From NCBI RefSeq assembly GCF_052324685.1, contig NC_135218.1:24927601-24991600 (forward strand): a DNA stretch of 64,000 nt, read 5' to 3'. Source of the stretch: Brachyhypopomus gauderio. Its lineage: Eukaryota > Chordata > Actinopteri > Gymnotiformes > Hypopomidae. Under the pieces are notes generated by a model. It was not told the DNA's origin. It worked only from the letters and a program-made list of their open reading frames with translations, and ran no database searches. The translations under genes were made by a program, and so were the position numbers. This document shows, one piece after another, positions 1 through 30,193 of the stretch. Numbering within the stretch: the first letter of the stretch is position 1; each line of letters starts with the position of its first letter.

Positions 1-110
1 CCATGTCCCCGCCCACATGTCCGCCCATGTCCCCGCCCACATGCTCCCATGTCCCCGCCCAGGTGTCCGCCCATGTCCCCGCCCACATGCTCCCACGTCC
101 GCACATTCAC
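1..110. repeat. Minisatellite in smarca4 intron, next to a splice donor
   Basis: Imperfect copies of a C-rich unit of about 22-26 bp (CATGTCCCCGCCCACATG and variants with GTCCGCC). It starts at or before the window edge and reaches the donor of the bromodomain exon (donor GT at 110-109 on the minus strand). Confidence 0.8.
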
Positions 111-16637
<16,527 letters not shown>

Positions 16638-16640
16638 CCT

Positions 16641-18390
16641 CCTGCATAACAGAGATAGAGGAATGGTTTATTAGTTCAACTCTAGGCTCTCAAGCTTGAC
16701 ACAACGTTTGAAAGGATGCTCTAGCTGAAACAGTCAAATATTACAGAAGAAGTTGGTACATTTCTGTCCAAAAACTAAACATAGGCATAAGCCTACCTAA
16801 CACAGGCGTGCATAGTAAAATGTAAGAAATATGTCAAACATATATAGCATAACAGACACATTATGCCTATAAGTCATTTAGCCACGTTCTTGAGAATTTC
16901 TATATTCAGACATACAGCCAACTGCAAGAATGAATTTGAATTATATGCTATAGTGATATCTTATGACTGCTTAGAAAATGTGTTATTACTATATTCAAAT
17001 AAGCAAATCTGAAAGTTGCCTATTTTAGTGATGGATACAACAAAATAGTAAGTTAATTAAATATGTAAATTAAGTACGTCAATTTAACTCTAAATGGCTG
17101 TAACATCAGTAATGTCAAGTGATGATGCTGGTTGTTGCAATTGGACAATATTCAGGTTGCAAACAATAGACAATGACATGTCATGAGATATTTGCAGCAT
17201 CACGAAAAATGTTTGACACCGACATTGTGGCCAGACTGATAACCTCGGTCCTTTCACAAACACATCACAGATGTCTGATAACATAAAATGAACAGATCCC
17301 ACGTATGGCTCTAAGAGGCATATTAAACTAGCATCAGTATTTGACAGAAAAAGAAAATGTCTTCCAGGTTGTCCTTTTCGGCGCTACGTAAAGGCTGGTT
17401 TGAAGAGGGCGAGTCCTGCAGCAGATCACCTCAGCCTGCGCCGCAAACAGCTGGACGCCTGGTGTGGAATCTCCTTCAACCATTTAGTTCAGCTTGCGTA
17501 TAAAACATCGCCGTTGCAGACTGTATATTACTTTGAAACGCATTTTTGTAAAAATGCCAAACGAGATGACAATGACGTTAGCGTTGTCTTGGTATTGAAA
17601 AAAACACTGGTGCGCCGTATTTTGGTGCAAGGACTGACTTACCAGCAAATTTGTAATTGAAGTTCAAGACCAGTCGAGCTCTTGCTGTTGCATATCTAAA
17701 GCAGATGAGTGGTTTCGGCGTAATTACCGTAAGCTTTCTAACATTCAGTTCTTCTGTACACTATACATGTACGGGGTGCCGTTGTGGACAAAGAGAGAGA
17801 GATTGGGCGACCACAAAGAGGGTGAATTTTCACCACCCAAACCTGGCATGAGGTTTTTTTTTTATTTTGTTGATGAGAAGGGGGAACAGGGGGGGGGGAT
17901 CCAGGATAATCAAATGTTTATAATGTTTTAAACATTTATCTCAAAAAGTAATAGCAACAGTGCATCATACTTCGTACATTTGCCCCGGTGATATTTTGTT
18001 TGCTGCATTTCTCATCAAGCATTTGGTAATACGTACTAATAATATGCAGTAGAATATGTTATAATGTGCTTTTTGGACGTTTTGGGCGGTTTTTTTAATT
18101 TGACGAGTTTCGTTGTGTTCTTCTCGGGGCCAAGCAACATATCACTGAGATAGAGGGCTCTTGGTGTCTTCTCCTATTAGCAAGTTTGTCTTTTATATTA
18201 AGGTTACTTGGCGAATGTGTTGAGTACAGGGAGTGCCTGCATCGTTTACATTAGGGGACATGTCCCGGGTCTTTTATACTCCGGGACACAAGGCGGCACT
18301 GTTGTGTTATTCTGCTGTTGTAGTCCGTCTTTGGTAAACACAACAGAGTTCCGGTGAATATCAAATTTCTGCCCGTACGTCTGGTAACCG
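16641..18390. promoter_or_regulatory. Head-to-head interval between smarca4 and the zinc-finger gene
   Basis: This stretch separates the smarca4 start codon from the start codon of the divergent zinc-finger gene. It must contain the smarca4 noncoding first exon(s), because the first coding exon is preceded by an acceptor at 16641, and the 5' UTR of the zinc-finger gene. CpG density rises from about 18240 and stays high into the zinc-finger gene's first intron (to about 18620), suggesting promoter sequence. No coding sequence, TATA box or repeat could be supported here. Confidence 0.4.
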
Positions 18391-20260
18391 ATGAATTTCG
18401 TCGATAATTTAAACAAATGGGCGAGTAGAGTGGATATGGTGAGTGGAGACGATTTGCAACCGTCTATTCTTTCACATTGCGCGGTTTCTTCGCAGTAAGA
18501 ATGTCTGTTAAGTCAAAGGGAGAAAGCCCCGTGTTGAGTTAGCGCCCAGTCCGCTAGCGCGCAGGCTAGTCCGAGCTCGCGCGAGCTGGATCCTCCTCGC
18601 GCGGACGGGCTCGAGCCTCATTTGGTTGAATGAATTCTGCTAATGTGCTACAGCTAAAGTCGGTTTTTCGATTTTTTTTGTATTTAGTCGTCGAATTTTA
18701 CAATTTTATTGCAGATTTTGACAGAAGTTGCTTTGGAATATTTTATCTACCATTTCCTCGCCCGACCCCGATCTCCCGAATCCCACCCCTGGTTGCACAA
18801 AATGTCCGTTTGTGTAGCGACGTTAGCTAACGAGCTAGCATCGAGCTAACGCGGTAGAGCAATGACTGTTCCGCCTCTGTTTTAGGACTACGGGAACAAA
18901 CTGAACCAGGCTCTCTCCTCTAGTACTAAATTTCTACCCACAGCAGGACCGCGGGGTGCCGCTCCGTTTCAGCACTACGGCCGTCCGTTGGGGCACGGTG
19001 TGAAAGTCAAAGAGGAAGACGAGAGTGTCGAAGATTTCTTCCATTTTGGTGAGTCAATGAAGTTTTCTAGTCGGTGCGAGTGGTTTTTCCCCAAATAACC
19101 AGCGGAGCTTTACAGAAATTTGTTTTAACTACAACTTCATCAGCTCATTTAGCCAATTAGCCACATAATCCGAGGAATATAATGGGGGATTACACATTAT
19201 AATGTAAGACTTTGGAGTACATATTCAGATAGTTTACAAGTAAAAGGAAAGGCTTCGCTAATGAATGTTTCTTGCACCTTTTTAGATGGGATGAAGTTAC
19301 TTTTTCTTCGACTCTCTTTTCTGTTCAACAGCCCAGCACCTTCAGCAGCAAACAGGAGAGTGTCTCACGGCCTGCTGCGGCGGTGCAAACCCAAAAGCTG
19401 CCCCTCTCACCACCCCGCTGACCACTCCGCTCACCACACCCCTCGCTGCCCCCCTCACTAGCCCGCCACCCAAGCCGAGTAGCCAGCCGTCGGCAGACAG
19501 GCCGTACCACTGCCAGGACTGTGGCAAGTATTTCCGAATTAGTGACATTAAACGTCACCAGAGAATACATAGTGGCGAGAGACCGTTTCCTTGTTTTCAG
19601 TGTGGTAAAAATTTCCCAACGTCAGGGGACCTAAAGAGACACGAGCGTATTCACACAGGGGAACGACCGTACCACTGCCTGCAGTGCGGGAAGAATTTCT
19701 CTGATTCGGGGCACCTGAAGCAGCACGAGAGGATGCACACGGGAGAGAGGCCGTACCAGTGTCCCCAGTGCGCCAAGCGCTTCTACAGGTCTGGGGACCT
19801 GAAGCGGCATCTCCGGATCCACAGCGGGGAGCGGCCGTACAAGTGTCCCCAGTGTGACAAAACCTTCTCCGATTCCGGACACTTGCGGGGCCACCAGCGC
19901 ATCCACACAGGAGAGCGGCCGCACCGCTGTACCCTGTGTGAGAAGAGCTTCTTCAGGTCGGGCGACCTGAAGAGGCATCACCGGACGCACACTGGCGAGA
20001 GGCCCTACCAGTGCTACCAGTGCGGTAAGAGCTTCTCTGAGTCAGGCCACCTGAAGGAGCACAGGAGGATTCACACGGGCGAGAAACCCTACCATTGCAA
20101 CCAGTGCGACAAGAGCTTCTCCAGGCTGGAGCGTCTGAAGGGGCACCAGAGCATCCACACGGGCGAGAGGCCCTTTCACTGCGCCCAGTGTGGGAAGAAC
20201 TTCTTCAGGTCAGGAGAGCTGAAGAGGCACCAGCGGATACACAATGGCGAGAGGGCGTGA
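18391..20260 (+). CDS. C2H2 zinc-finger protein, nine fingers, three coding exons
   Basis: Probable nuclear DNA-binding protein. Coding exons 18391-18438, 18886-19048 and 19332-20260 join in frame to 379 codons plus stop. The N-terminus (MNFVDNLNKWASRVDM from exon 1, then an acidic KEEDESVEDFF segment) matches no KRAB, SCAN or BTB domain I recognise. A Thr/Pro/Leu-rich linker of PLTTPLTT repeats precedes nine tandem fingers with canonical C-x2-C-x12-H-x3-H spacing and H(T/S)GER(P/K) linkers, ending just before the stop. Helices alternate between SGDLKRH and SGHLK types in fingers 2-7. The start is chosen because this small exon is open, ends in a GTGAGT donor and joins in phase. The gene is head-to-head with smarca4. 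Orthology was not established. Confidence 0.88.
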
Positions 20261-22090
20261 AATCACTGGCATTTAGGGCTATTTCTTGGTCTCGGTTTTG
20301 CAGGGCATTTCTTTTTTTTTTGTTTTGATTTATTTGTGGCCAATCTGACTGCTAATGTCACTGTACTGCAGGACTGTTTGTGAGCTGTGTAACTTACGAT
20401 TTGAGTAAGTTAATGGTCCACTTGAGGCTGATTTAAAGTGGATTTGTGAATGACTGAAACTGAAACCTGCATACCTGTTGGCTGTTGACAGAGGGCCAGT
20501 CATGCCTGTGCTAGTTGATGTATTTGCCCCAGGTGGTAATAGTGAGGGCAGTTAGCTGACTGGCCTTTGACATTCCCTCATAAATATCATGCAAATATGA
20601 GTTTTTGTTTGTAAACAAAATATATAATGCTGTAGAATTTCCCTGAAACATAGTTTTTGTTTCCCACATCATTTTATTTAACAATCCAAACCATAAGTTA
20701 TTCCAGCTCACTTTTTAATTGCTACCTCTACATGTCATAATTTACAAGGAAGCGCCTTAAGAGCATGACCTGTGGTTGCCTTCCTTTACCCAAGCAGGTT
20801 CACTGTTACACACTGGCAACCTCTCTTCCACACTTCAGTAATATCCATATGTTGCTCCTCTCACATACAAGTCCCTATAGACCCCCAAAAATTTCCAGTA
20901 CAGTTTCAAAGTGGAGTTTAAAGTGTGAACTGTACAGTACAATGTTTGTATATTGTAGCAAGGTATATTGTCAAGTGAAAGACTGTAGAACTGTATATTG
21001 TAAAGGAGGTTCTTAATGTGTATGCTTACTTTTTCTTGTATTTACATTTTATTTTTGCTTTAAAGGATTTTTAAAAAAACCCTTTACAAATGTGTTCTGA
21101 ATACATTTCCGTCGTTGGGTGCAGAAGCAGTCAACAGTTATGAATGTTGACTTCAAGATGGGATGTACTACATGGATATGTTTTTTTTTCTGTTTTATTT
21201 CCCCCTCCTATGATGTATCACTGTATGTAATGACACCCAATGGTCTTGTGATGGCTTTTTGCCACTGTTGTGGCACTGTAAAATGCTACTGTATTCATCA
21301 TGTAAAGAATACCTGGGGAGAAATATTCTTTGTTCAGTATGACCCTTTGTCCACTTCTCAAATATATTGTCACCACAATCTTCGTATTTACCAGGTTAGA
21401 GTGTAAGTCCTCCGTTGTAAAGCCACAATTTGCGATTCAGTTGGGGTTTTTTTTTTATGTTTGGGGTCTGCACTTTTAGGTGAATTGTGTATTAATCAAA
21501 CCTTTCACAAAACATGTAAATTAGATTTAGTGTCTAACTACGTTTTGTTTTTGTTAATACGTTTTTTTCATGTTGCTGTCTTTTTTCTTTCTTTTTTTGT
21601 AATGTATGTTTGTATTTAACCATTAATGGAACGTGTGTTTAGTTTCATAGGCTTTGATTCAATCGGAATTGTAAAATGCAAGTTCTTAGAAATATTCTTA
21701 TACTACATATTACTCCAAGGAGAACCAAAATGTGCAGCATTTTTTACGCGACTAGACAACACACCATGTTTGGGGGTACAGTGGTAGTATTTGAGGCATG
21801 TTTCTGATTGAATCCAGGCGCTAGGTTAGGTGTGGTATTTTCAAATCCTGGGGCAGCCCTTCCTTTACCTGTGCATGAGTGCTTTCTTCATATGTTATTG
21901 TAATTATCCCTTATTTGCACAAAATAAACACATAATCTCCACTCACAGATTTACTCTATTTGTACTTAAATGCTTTCACTACTTTTGTGAATACGTTCAT
22001 TGTAGATGGCATTTATTACGACAGGTTTCTTCTTTTCCTGTTCTTATAGAAAACCGCATATATAAACAGGTTACAGATATTATAAATAAA
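20261..22090 (+). other. Probable 3' UTR of the zinc-finger gene
   Basis: AT-rich noncoding sequence after the stop codon. AATAAA hexamers lie at about 21923 and 22085; the latter is the last before CpG-rich sequence begins upstream of marf1. The true poly(A) site cannot be decided from sequence alone. Confidence 0.4.
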
Positions 22091-22299
22091 TGAGACGGGG
22101 TCTTGTCGAAACACTAATGTGACACCGCCATCTTGTGGAGAATTTCCTGCTTTCTGAGTTTACAATCCTCTTCTGTGCGGTGTTCCGCATCAAATGGTAG
22201 CTGCAGAAAAAACTACTTGTGAGTAGTAACGTTATGAGTGGCAAAGTAAATAAATGTTAATATCGTGCTCCGATAGAAGGCGACAGGGGAAACACGCGT

Positions 22300-22760
22300 A
22301 CAATTAAAAACGTTGGATATTTTCCTATATGTGAAACGACGGCACGAATCGTCTTGGGCAGCGCGAACACGTAAAGGACCTTGAGGCGAGGAGGTGATTT
22401 ACGACAGCTGTCGAAGCGTTTGTGGCAGAGTACTTCCTTTAGTTTCCAAGGATACAGCCTGGTCGGCAGGCGCGCGGAGCTCCGCAGGTGCGCTAGAATG
22501 GCTGGCGGGTAGCAGGTACGTGCGGTGTCGGCATTATTAACGTTTTAACGGTTTGTTTCGGTAACAGAATCAAACAAAAGCACCCTCAGTCCATCCACCC
22601 CGCATGAGGCGTGTGTGCTAAACGGCGAGGCCTGCTCGATATATCACAATAACTACGGCTAGCTAGCAGGCGCTAACCCGAGCAGCACACCTGTGTTAGG
22701 CGGCCAGGTGAGGGTTCAGGTGTGTGTTAGCCGCGTTAGCAGCACCTCCAGTACGGACCG
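22300..22760 (+). promoter_or_regulatory. Probable CpG-rich promoter / 5' UTR region of marf1
   Basis: CpG- and GC-richer sequence than its surroundings, about 0.4-0.9 kb before the first marf1 coding exon. It includes candidate Ets-type ACTTCC near 22431. A possible noncoding first exon ends near 22514 (CAG then GTACG). No TATA box was seen. Inferred from composition and position only. Confidence 0.35.
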
Positions 22761-23157
22761 GACCGGCCAAGTGACGCCGTCTCCCGTTATAAACACGGTC
22801 ATTAGCCACTGTGTGGGGTTTAGCCAGGGGGGGTTTGGAGCTTCAGCTCCTTCACTGCCTTGTGTGACCCGTGTGTGTGTGTTTGGTTAGTTAAGGGTGC
22901 CTGTAACCTGGTGGGAGGCGGTTTGGTGTCTTCATTTCTCCTCGCGTTCCCCCTCTTCCCCTCACAAGAGGGCTAACTTTCCCGCTAACCTGGTCTAGCT
23001 AACAGGACTGCACAGCTGTATAACGTAGCTGGACTTTGGAGCGACGTCCTTATACGTCCTGTAAACTACTTTGTGTCTGTTGAAGGGAGTCGCGTGAGAG
23101 AGAGATAGAGAGAGAAGACATGCGGAATAATGGTGCGACCTTTCAGAAGGAGGCGTG

Positions 23158-26100
23158 ATGGAGGAGAAGGAGAAGGAAAGGCAGAGTTGTAATGAAGGAT
23201 CCCTTCAATGGCTCAACCGCCCAGACCATGTAGCGCCGTCCAAGTTCTGGAAACTCACCGACTGCTTCTGTTCCCTCAAGCAAACTGCCCAATCTGCCCA
23301 ACTGCAGGTGAGGGGGACTTTGTCATTGGCAAGCGTAATATTAAGAGTGATGGATTGTAGAAATAACGATACATTTACATGGGAAGCTGAGAGTTGAGAA
23401 TAACATTGAACTTGAATTAATTGCCAGCAATAAAACGGTCCTCGTCCTTACGCAAGTGCGCACAGTAACCAAACCAACTGCTGGCATTGTGTTAGCGTCC
23501 CTCTTATTGTTGGAAACGTGCTAATTGCTTATGCAGATGTTCTGTGTTTGTGTTTGTCTCACTAGAACGGTTACATGGAGGTCCGTAAGCCAGTGTTGGA
23601 GCTGAAAGATGTCCCCCCCCCTCCGCCCCACAGTGCGTCTCCGCAGTCCCCCCCTCTGGCGGCGCTCCCTCCGTCCCCCCTTTATCACCTCCCTCCTACG
23701 GACCCCCACTCACCACAGCAGCCCCAGCCCAGTAGCCCTAAAGTAAGCTTTTGCTCTCACTGTGATTCCAGCCTGCACATCCAGCAGAGCCCTGGCCCGC
23801 CCGAAGCCAGAGTCCACGGTTTTGGTGCTGTTGGTGGTGGCTGTAGCACCAGTAGCGGCACTAATGCGAACACCGGTGGTGGCCTGTCTGCACTTCACTT
23901 TTCTTACCCACGAGGCAGCACCTGCTCGGCCGCTCTCTACCCGGCGCCCGCCCTCCACGGTACCGGCCACGCGCCCCAGCTCCAGACGCCACAGAGCTTC
24001 GGCCTGCGGGTGCCGTCGGTGGCCACGTCTCAGCCCACCCCCTGCTGCACGGGCCCGGCCCACTTCCACCCGTGGCCCTCCGTCCCTGCGGGCTGTGCGC
24101 GGTCCGGTCTCGCGCCTGCCTCCGCCCCCGGTTCCCGTCTGACGGCGTCTGGGTGCTGCCTCTGCGGTGGAGACCGGCGGGCGGAACGGGGTTCCCGTTT
24201 GCACGGTGACGTGGTCTACTCTGCTCACCACTCCTCTGCTCACCACTCCTCTGCTCACCACTGCTCTAACCCTTTGCATCTCGGTGTCGAGCACACCACG
24301 GTCTGTCTGAAAGGAGCACACTGCTGCCACCAATGTTTGAGAAAGGTTGGTGATACAGTCTCTTCGTGTGTACCAGGTGCACATAATATTAAAGGACCAG
24401 TTATAAACATTTCCTAGTTTAGTTTGTCAGACTAGCTTTTTTGATTTGTGTGAACAAACATGAGCCTGAGATAATTAGTGTTTGAGTTCTCATTTACTTG
24501 GCTTAGATGTGTTTAAAGCTCCCATTTGTAAAACCTTTGAGTGCAGGATTAGGAGTGTGTGTTCTCACTGGCAGAGATGTGTAGCAAATTTGGACGCGTG
24601 AAGCTTCCGAATGTTTAAGGGCTGTTTGATGGAAGCTTGTGTTAATAATTGAAAGGATGTGTGTTCAGACTGAACATGACTGCTGCTGTTGCTCATGACA
24701 TGTTACAGAGTAACTTTGACCATCTTTATTCCTCAAGCTCCTCTTTTTTAAACTTGGTGAAGACTTTGATCAGTGGATGGTTTGTAGCAATAAACATGTC
24801 CAGTTACCTAACCAGTTTGCAATCCTTGCTACAGCATGAAGATCTTGTAATCATCACACAAGTTTAAACGTCCAGATCTGTAGATCGTTTATATGTGCCG
24901 TGTTGGAAGCTGAAGCTGGACTGAGTGAAGTCTTTTTTTTTCTTTCACCCATGCAGGGGTCGTTTGCCGCCGACCCCGAGAAGGTTTGGCCCAACGTCCC
25001 CCCTCCGCAGGGCCACACGGCCCCAGCTCCCATCCCCGTGTGCAACGGCTGTGGCGTCCCCGGGGCCCCTGGCGATGGCCTCGTCCTGCACGCCTCCAGC
25101 AAAACCAGCCAGAAATACGGTGGGTGGACACGCGAGGGTCACGCAGCTTCAGGCCTGCCGCGCGGAGCGGGTCATGTTTTGAGTGGCTTTATTTGTGATA
25201 GGCTCTCCTGAGTGCGCTGGACAGGAGTCCCTGCCCCCGGTGGGCGTGTTCTGGGACATAGAGAACTGCGCGGTGCCCAGCGGGCGTTCGGCTGCCGGCG
25301 TCGTCCAGCGGCTGCGAGAACGCTTCTTCCAGGGTCACCGCGAAGCAGAGTTCATCTGTGTGTGTGACATCAGCAAAGAAAACAAGGCTGTCATCCAGGA
25401 GCTCAACAACTGCCAGGTAGACACACACACACACACACACGCAACACCAGCTTTGTGTTATCAGCTGTCTTTAATAGGTTTGATCATCGTTTTGTTCTTA
25501 CCCCAGGTGACTGTTGCTCATATAAACGCGACGGCCAAAAACGCGGCCGACGACAAACTGCGACAGAGTCTGCGACGCTTCGCAGAGACCCACACGGCTC
25601 CCGCCTCCGTCATCGTGGTCTCCTGTGAGTCCCTCCCGACAAATGACAACACGGCGGGTCCTTAGGGAACTACTTACTTCACCGGTCCAGCTTACTAGAT
25701 CGCTGAATGATGCACGTAGAAGCTCTGGTGGTAATTAATTTGTCCTCGGGTTGTTAAGTGGTGGTGAGATGTTGGCTGTGGAAGGAATAGGTGAGGGTTA
25801 CTGTTATGGAGACTTAAAGCGCCCCCTGCTGGTGCACGACCTCACTAGTGCCCCGTGTGCTTTTCAGCCGACGTGAACTTTGCCAGCGAGCTGAGTGACC
25901 TGCGTCATCGCCATGGCTTCCAGGTCATCCTGGTGCACAAGAGTCAGGCGTCTCCTGCCCTGCTGCAGCACGCCAACGTGCACGTGCCCTTCGAGGACCT
26001 GGTCTCGGAGCTGCCGCCCAGAATGCTCATCAAGCCTCAGGTACGCACGTCTGAACCCCCCTGGGGCAGCCTGGTCTCCATCAACACTAGCTGCTCTTGT

Positions 26101-28357
26101 ACTGGCATTGCTCATAAAATGCTTCAGTGAGCAGTCAGATGCGTATTCAACCAGAACTGTAACGGACACTGACTTTACATTTATGAACTTCAGCCTGCTT
26201 TTTAAAAACAAGTGTATAGAAACACACACACACACACACACGTACCAGCCCATCCAGGTAAGTATGGCAGTTTTGTACTGTGACTTTACCGAAGTGGAAA
26301 CCATAATATTCTCCCTGTCATTGTATTGACCAGTACTGGTAAAACAAACAAAAACACTACACTACATGCCAGTTATTATTTTCTATTCCCCTCCAAAGAT
26401 GGGAATAGCTGCAGGTTTCAGGCCCAAAAAAGCGCGTTAAACTTCTCTAAACGAGTAGCTACCCCAGCAGAACGGTCCCACAGCGCCTAGAGTACTGCCT
26501 CTCTCTCTCCCCAGCCCTGTTTCAACCTCCTCTTTGTGCACAACCTCCCCACGCACCGCGACGCCAAGGCCGTCAGTAGCAGGCTTCAGCGCCTGTCCAA
26601 TAACTGCGGCGGGAAAGTTCTGGGCGTGTCCGGCGGCACCGCCGTGCTCCGATTCGCCAGCGCCGAGGCGGCCAGGCGCGCCCGCAAGCGTATGGAGAAC
26701 GAGGACGTCCTGGGGAACCGCGTCACGCTCTCGTTCTCCCCCGACGGGCCGCGGGAGGAGGAAGAGGAGGGGCCTCGTCTCCCCGTCGCCGCGTCCTCTT
26801 CCTCCTCCGCCTCCGCCCTCTTCCTCCCCGTGGAGAAGCCCCGGTCGCCACGGCGCCCCAGGCGGGCCTCGCGCTCGTGCCAGAGCGGCAGAGAGGCGGG
26901 GGTAAACGTTCCCGAGAGACCCTACAGCCCCAGGAAGGCGGGGCATGCCTCGTCTTGCAGCCCAGTGATGAAGGTCCTTCCCCAGGTCAGCAGCGCCACC
27001 GTGCCGCCCGTCCTCGCTCCAGCTCCGTCTCCGGCCGAGATTACCCCACCCTGCTTCCCGCCATCTTAAAGCTCTGGGCCCACCAACCCAACACACACCA
27101 ACAGACCAGAAGCCTGATGCTAATTTGGCCCCTCCCCCGTCTAAACGTAGTGGCGAGTGTTTGTTGGTCAGTGTTGGGTCAGTGTGTTGAGGGTCATTGC
27201 GCATGTGTCTCCCTGCTTGCTGCTGGTCCCAGACCCACACGCCTACAGATCCCAGAGGGTCCAGATCTCAGTCTGGGTCTGCTTGAATCCCCCCCGCCTT
27301 CACGCACAGGACCTGCAATGCCGTCGCAACTTGCATTACATCCAGCAGACTTCAGTAATAATAATCTGATGCTAATCTGAGGTCTAATCCCATTTCTCCT
27401 CTTGCTCTTCATCCTTTTGTTCTCTTCTGCTCTTTCATTCATATGCTTCTTCTCCACCAACATTTGTCCACTGCCACCTCCATAATGCAAGCACATCCGT
27501 TTGAACAGCATTGCTGTTGTAAGAAAACCTCTCTCCAGCTGGGCTGAACCCGGGCCTTCCACAGACAGTTCTTTTTAGCGCAGAATCTGCTTTTAACCTT
27601 GATTAACTGGACTGAAAGTGGGGGAGACACAAAGGTGTGTTTTCTTGGAGACGGCCTTTCTGGCAACAGCAGTAAAAGCATCACTTCGTTCTTTGTCCGT
27701 GAGTTGTCTGATTTGTGTCTGATTTATACTCGCTTGCCTCAGGACGTGAGCGGGGTGGAGTCGAAGGCCCGGGTGGGTTTTCCTCCAGATAAGACCCGTG
27801 CTGCCTCCGCCTCTCCCCAGACCAATGGCCCCGCCCCTCAGCTGCAGCCGGCTAAGCCCAACTTCACCGAGCTCCAGCACCGCGGCCGCAGGTACTACAA
27901 CTCCCACAGTGCCTTTCTGCCCCGGCCAGAATTACACATGGATAGGAACTGAGCAAACGGTTATTTGCACCAGCGGGGGGAACTGGATAGTGACCACTAT
28001 ATGGGAAAACTGAAGGTAAATGATATATACAAAAAAGACTTGCAAAATTAATCAGTTAAATTATGTCTTTTAAAGAGTGCCTGAATGTCAGGGTTATTAT
28101 AACCTAGATGTTGATTCATGTACTGATGTGTGTACATGCCTGTGAACAGAACCATCCCTATACACTTCACATTGTGACATTCAAATGTATAGAGGTAAAC
28201 GGCAAACTGTGGCCAGACCTCTCCCACCACACTTATTGGACTGGGACTGAATCTCTGTAATGTGTGTTTCAAATCGATCATCAAGCCTCTTTCGTCCTGT
28301 GCTGCTGTTTTTGTGGGGCAGTGGGAAAATGGTAGTGATAGGGTGCTAAAAGGGTTT

Positions 28358-28405
<48 letters not shown>

Positions 28406-30108
28406 CGTAAGACGAGATTCGTGCGGCGTGCGCGGTGCCACAGACTCCCCCCTGGAGCCCTTCCAGGTGAGCACGCCGTCTGCCTTCAGCAAGCTCACCC
28501 TGCACACCACCTTCAGCCCACTGATGTTCCCCCAGGGCACCTGGTCCTCAAGGTGAGAAGCTTTCATGCCGTGTCCGTACGCACGTTCACGTTCCGTCCT
28601 CTTGAGCTCACCTGCTGTTAAACCTGGTGTTCGTCTCTCAGGAGCGCGTCCCCGTGCCTGTCCAACCGCTCCTCCCCGCTCAGCGTTGCCCCGCGTAGCC
28701 CCTGTCCCGACCCTCAACCGGAGCCCTTCTCCGACGGCGCCGACGTCCAGGTGGCCAACCTCGACTACAGGATGTCCCGCAAGGAGTTGCAACAGATCCT
28801 GCTGGACACGTTCGCCAAGCACGGCAGGGTGAGGGAGCCTAACGCTAACCCCGCTGGAGCTCACGCCCGGGGTCCGTCCAGCCGCACACGGCTACGTAAA
28901 CGTCAGCCTTGACCTCAGTGACGTCACGAACCACGTGTGCAGGTCACGTGGGGAATCTACCTACTTAGCCATTCGGTGTAATACCAGTATGTACAACACG
29001 TTCAACATCGGTCCAAGCTGAGCTGTTAGAGAACTGATCCCCCCAATATCTGCTCCCGTGTCCGTCCGTCCGTCTGTCTGCGTGCGGTGGGTTTTGTTTA
29101 CGGCTCTCTCGCCCCCCAGGTGAAGAGCGTGGAGCTCAGTCCCCACACGGACTACCAGCTGAAGGCCAAAGTGCAGCTGGGCTCCCTGCAGCAGGCCATC
29201 GGTGCCGTCAGCGTCCTCCACCGCTACAAGATCGGCACCAAGCGCATCCACGTCTCCCTCATCACCGGCACCAACAACAAGACCCTCGCCTGCCTCAGGT
29301 AGCGGCACCTGCACAGACGTTCACGTCTCGACGGCCTCCGGGCCACAAGAGGGAGCCGTTGTTTATTTTCCTCTGTGGATTTTCTCTACAGCTCTGAGAT
29401 CATAAGTATTCTGCAGGATTCTCCAGCCAACTGTCTTCCACTCTTCAAATTCACAGAAATTTACGAGAGAAAGTGAGTTGATTTTGTCATGCGCGCGGAC
29501 ACACGCGCACACACACATTTAAGGCGTTTTGACAGAGCAATTTGCACATTCATCAGCGTGACAATTTCACTGTACGGGACTGGAACCCACGACCTTGCTG
29601 CTTGTTTTCCTGTTTTCCCTCCGCAGGTTTGGCCGTAAGCTGACGGTGAGCGAGCTGTACCGCCTCCCGGAGGTGGTGGCAGTGCGGGAGCAGGGTGGAG
29701 GTCGGCTGGTGTGCCTCCTCTCCGGGGGCCTGGCCAGGCACAGCCCGCTGGGCTCCTCCCAGTCCCACGAGGGTTCCTCCACCAGCGGCAGCCCCGTGGT
29801 GTTCGAGGAGCTGGAGTACCACGAGCCCGTCTGCAAGCGCCACTGCACGCACCTGCCCTTCAGGTAGGGAGCGCCGGCCCGTGTAGACGCCCCGGGTACA
29901 GCACTGCTGCTGCTGGCTGGCACCACGTCCCAAAAGATCTGTGCTGGGCACAGTGTCACTGTGGAGTTGAGAATGGAGCGTCTGGTACCGACCTGAAGAA
30001 TGTTTGATTGTGTTGTTTGCCACATGGAGCCTCATTGTTTCCTTTGGATTTGTTCACTCCTCAAATAGGAGGAGGGGCTTATTATGCTAAAATAGTCCAC
30101 AAGTAATT

Positions 30109-30193
<85 letters not shown>

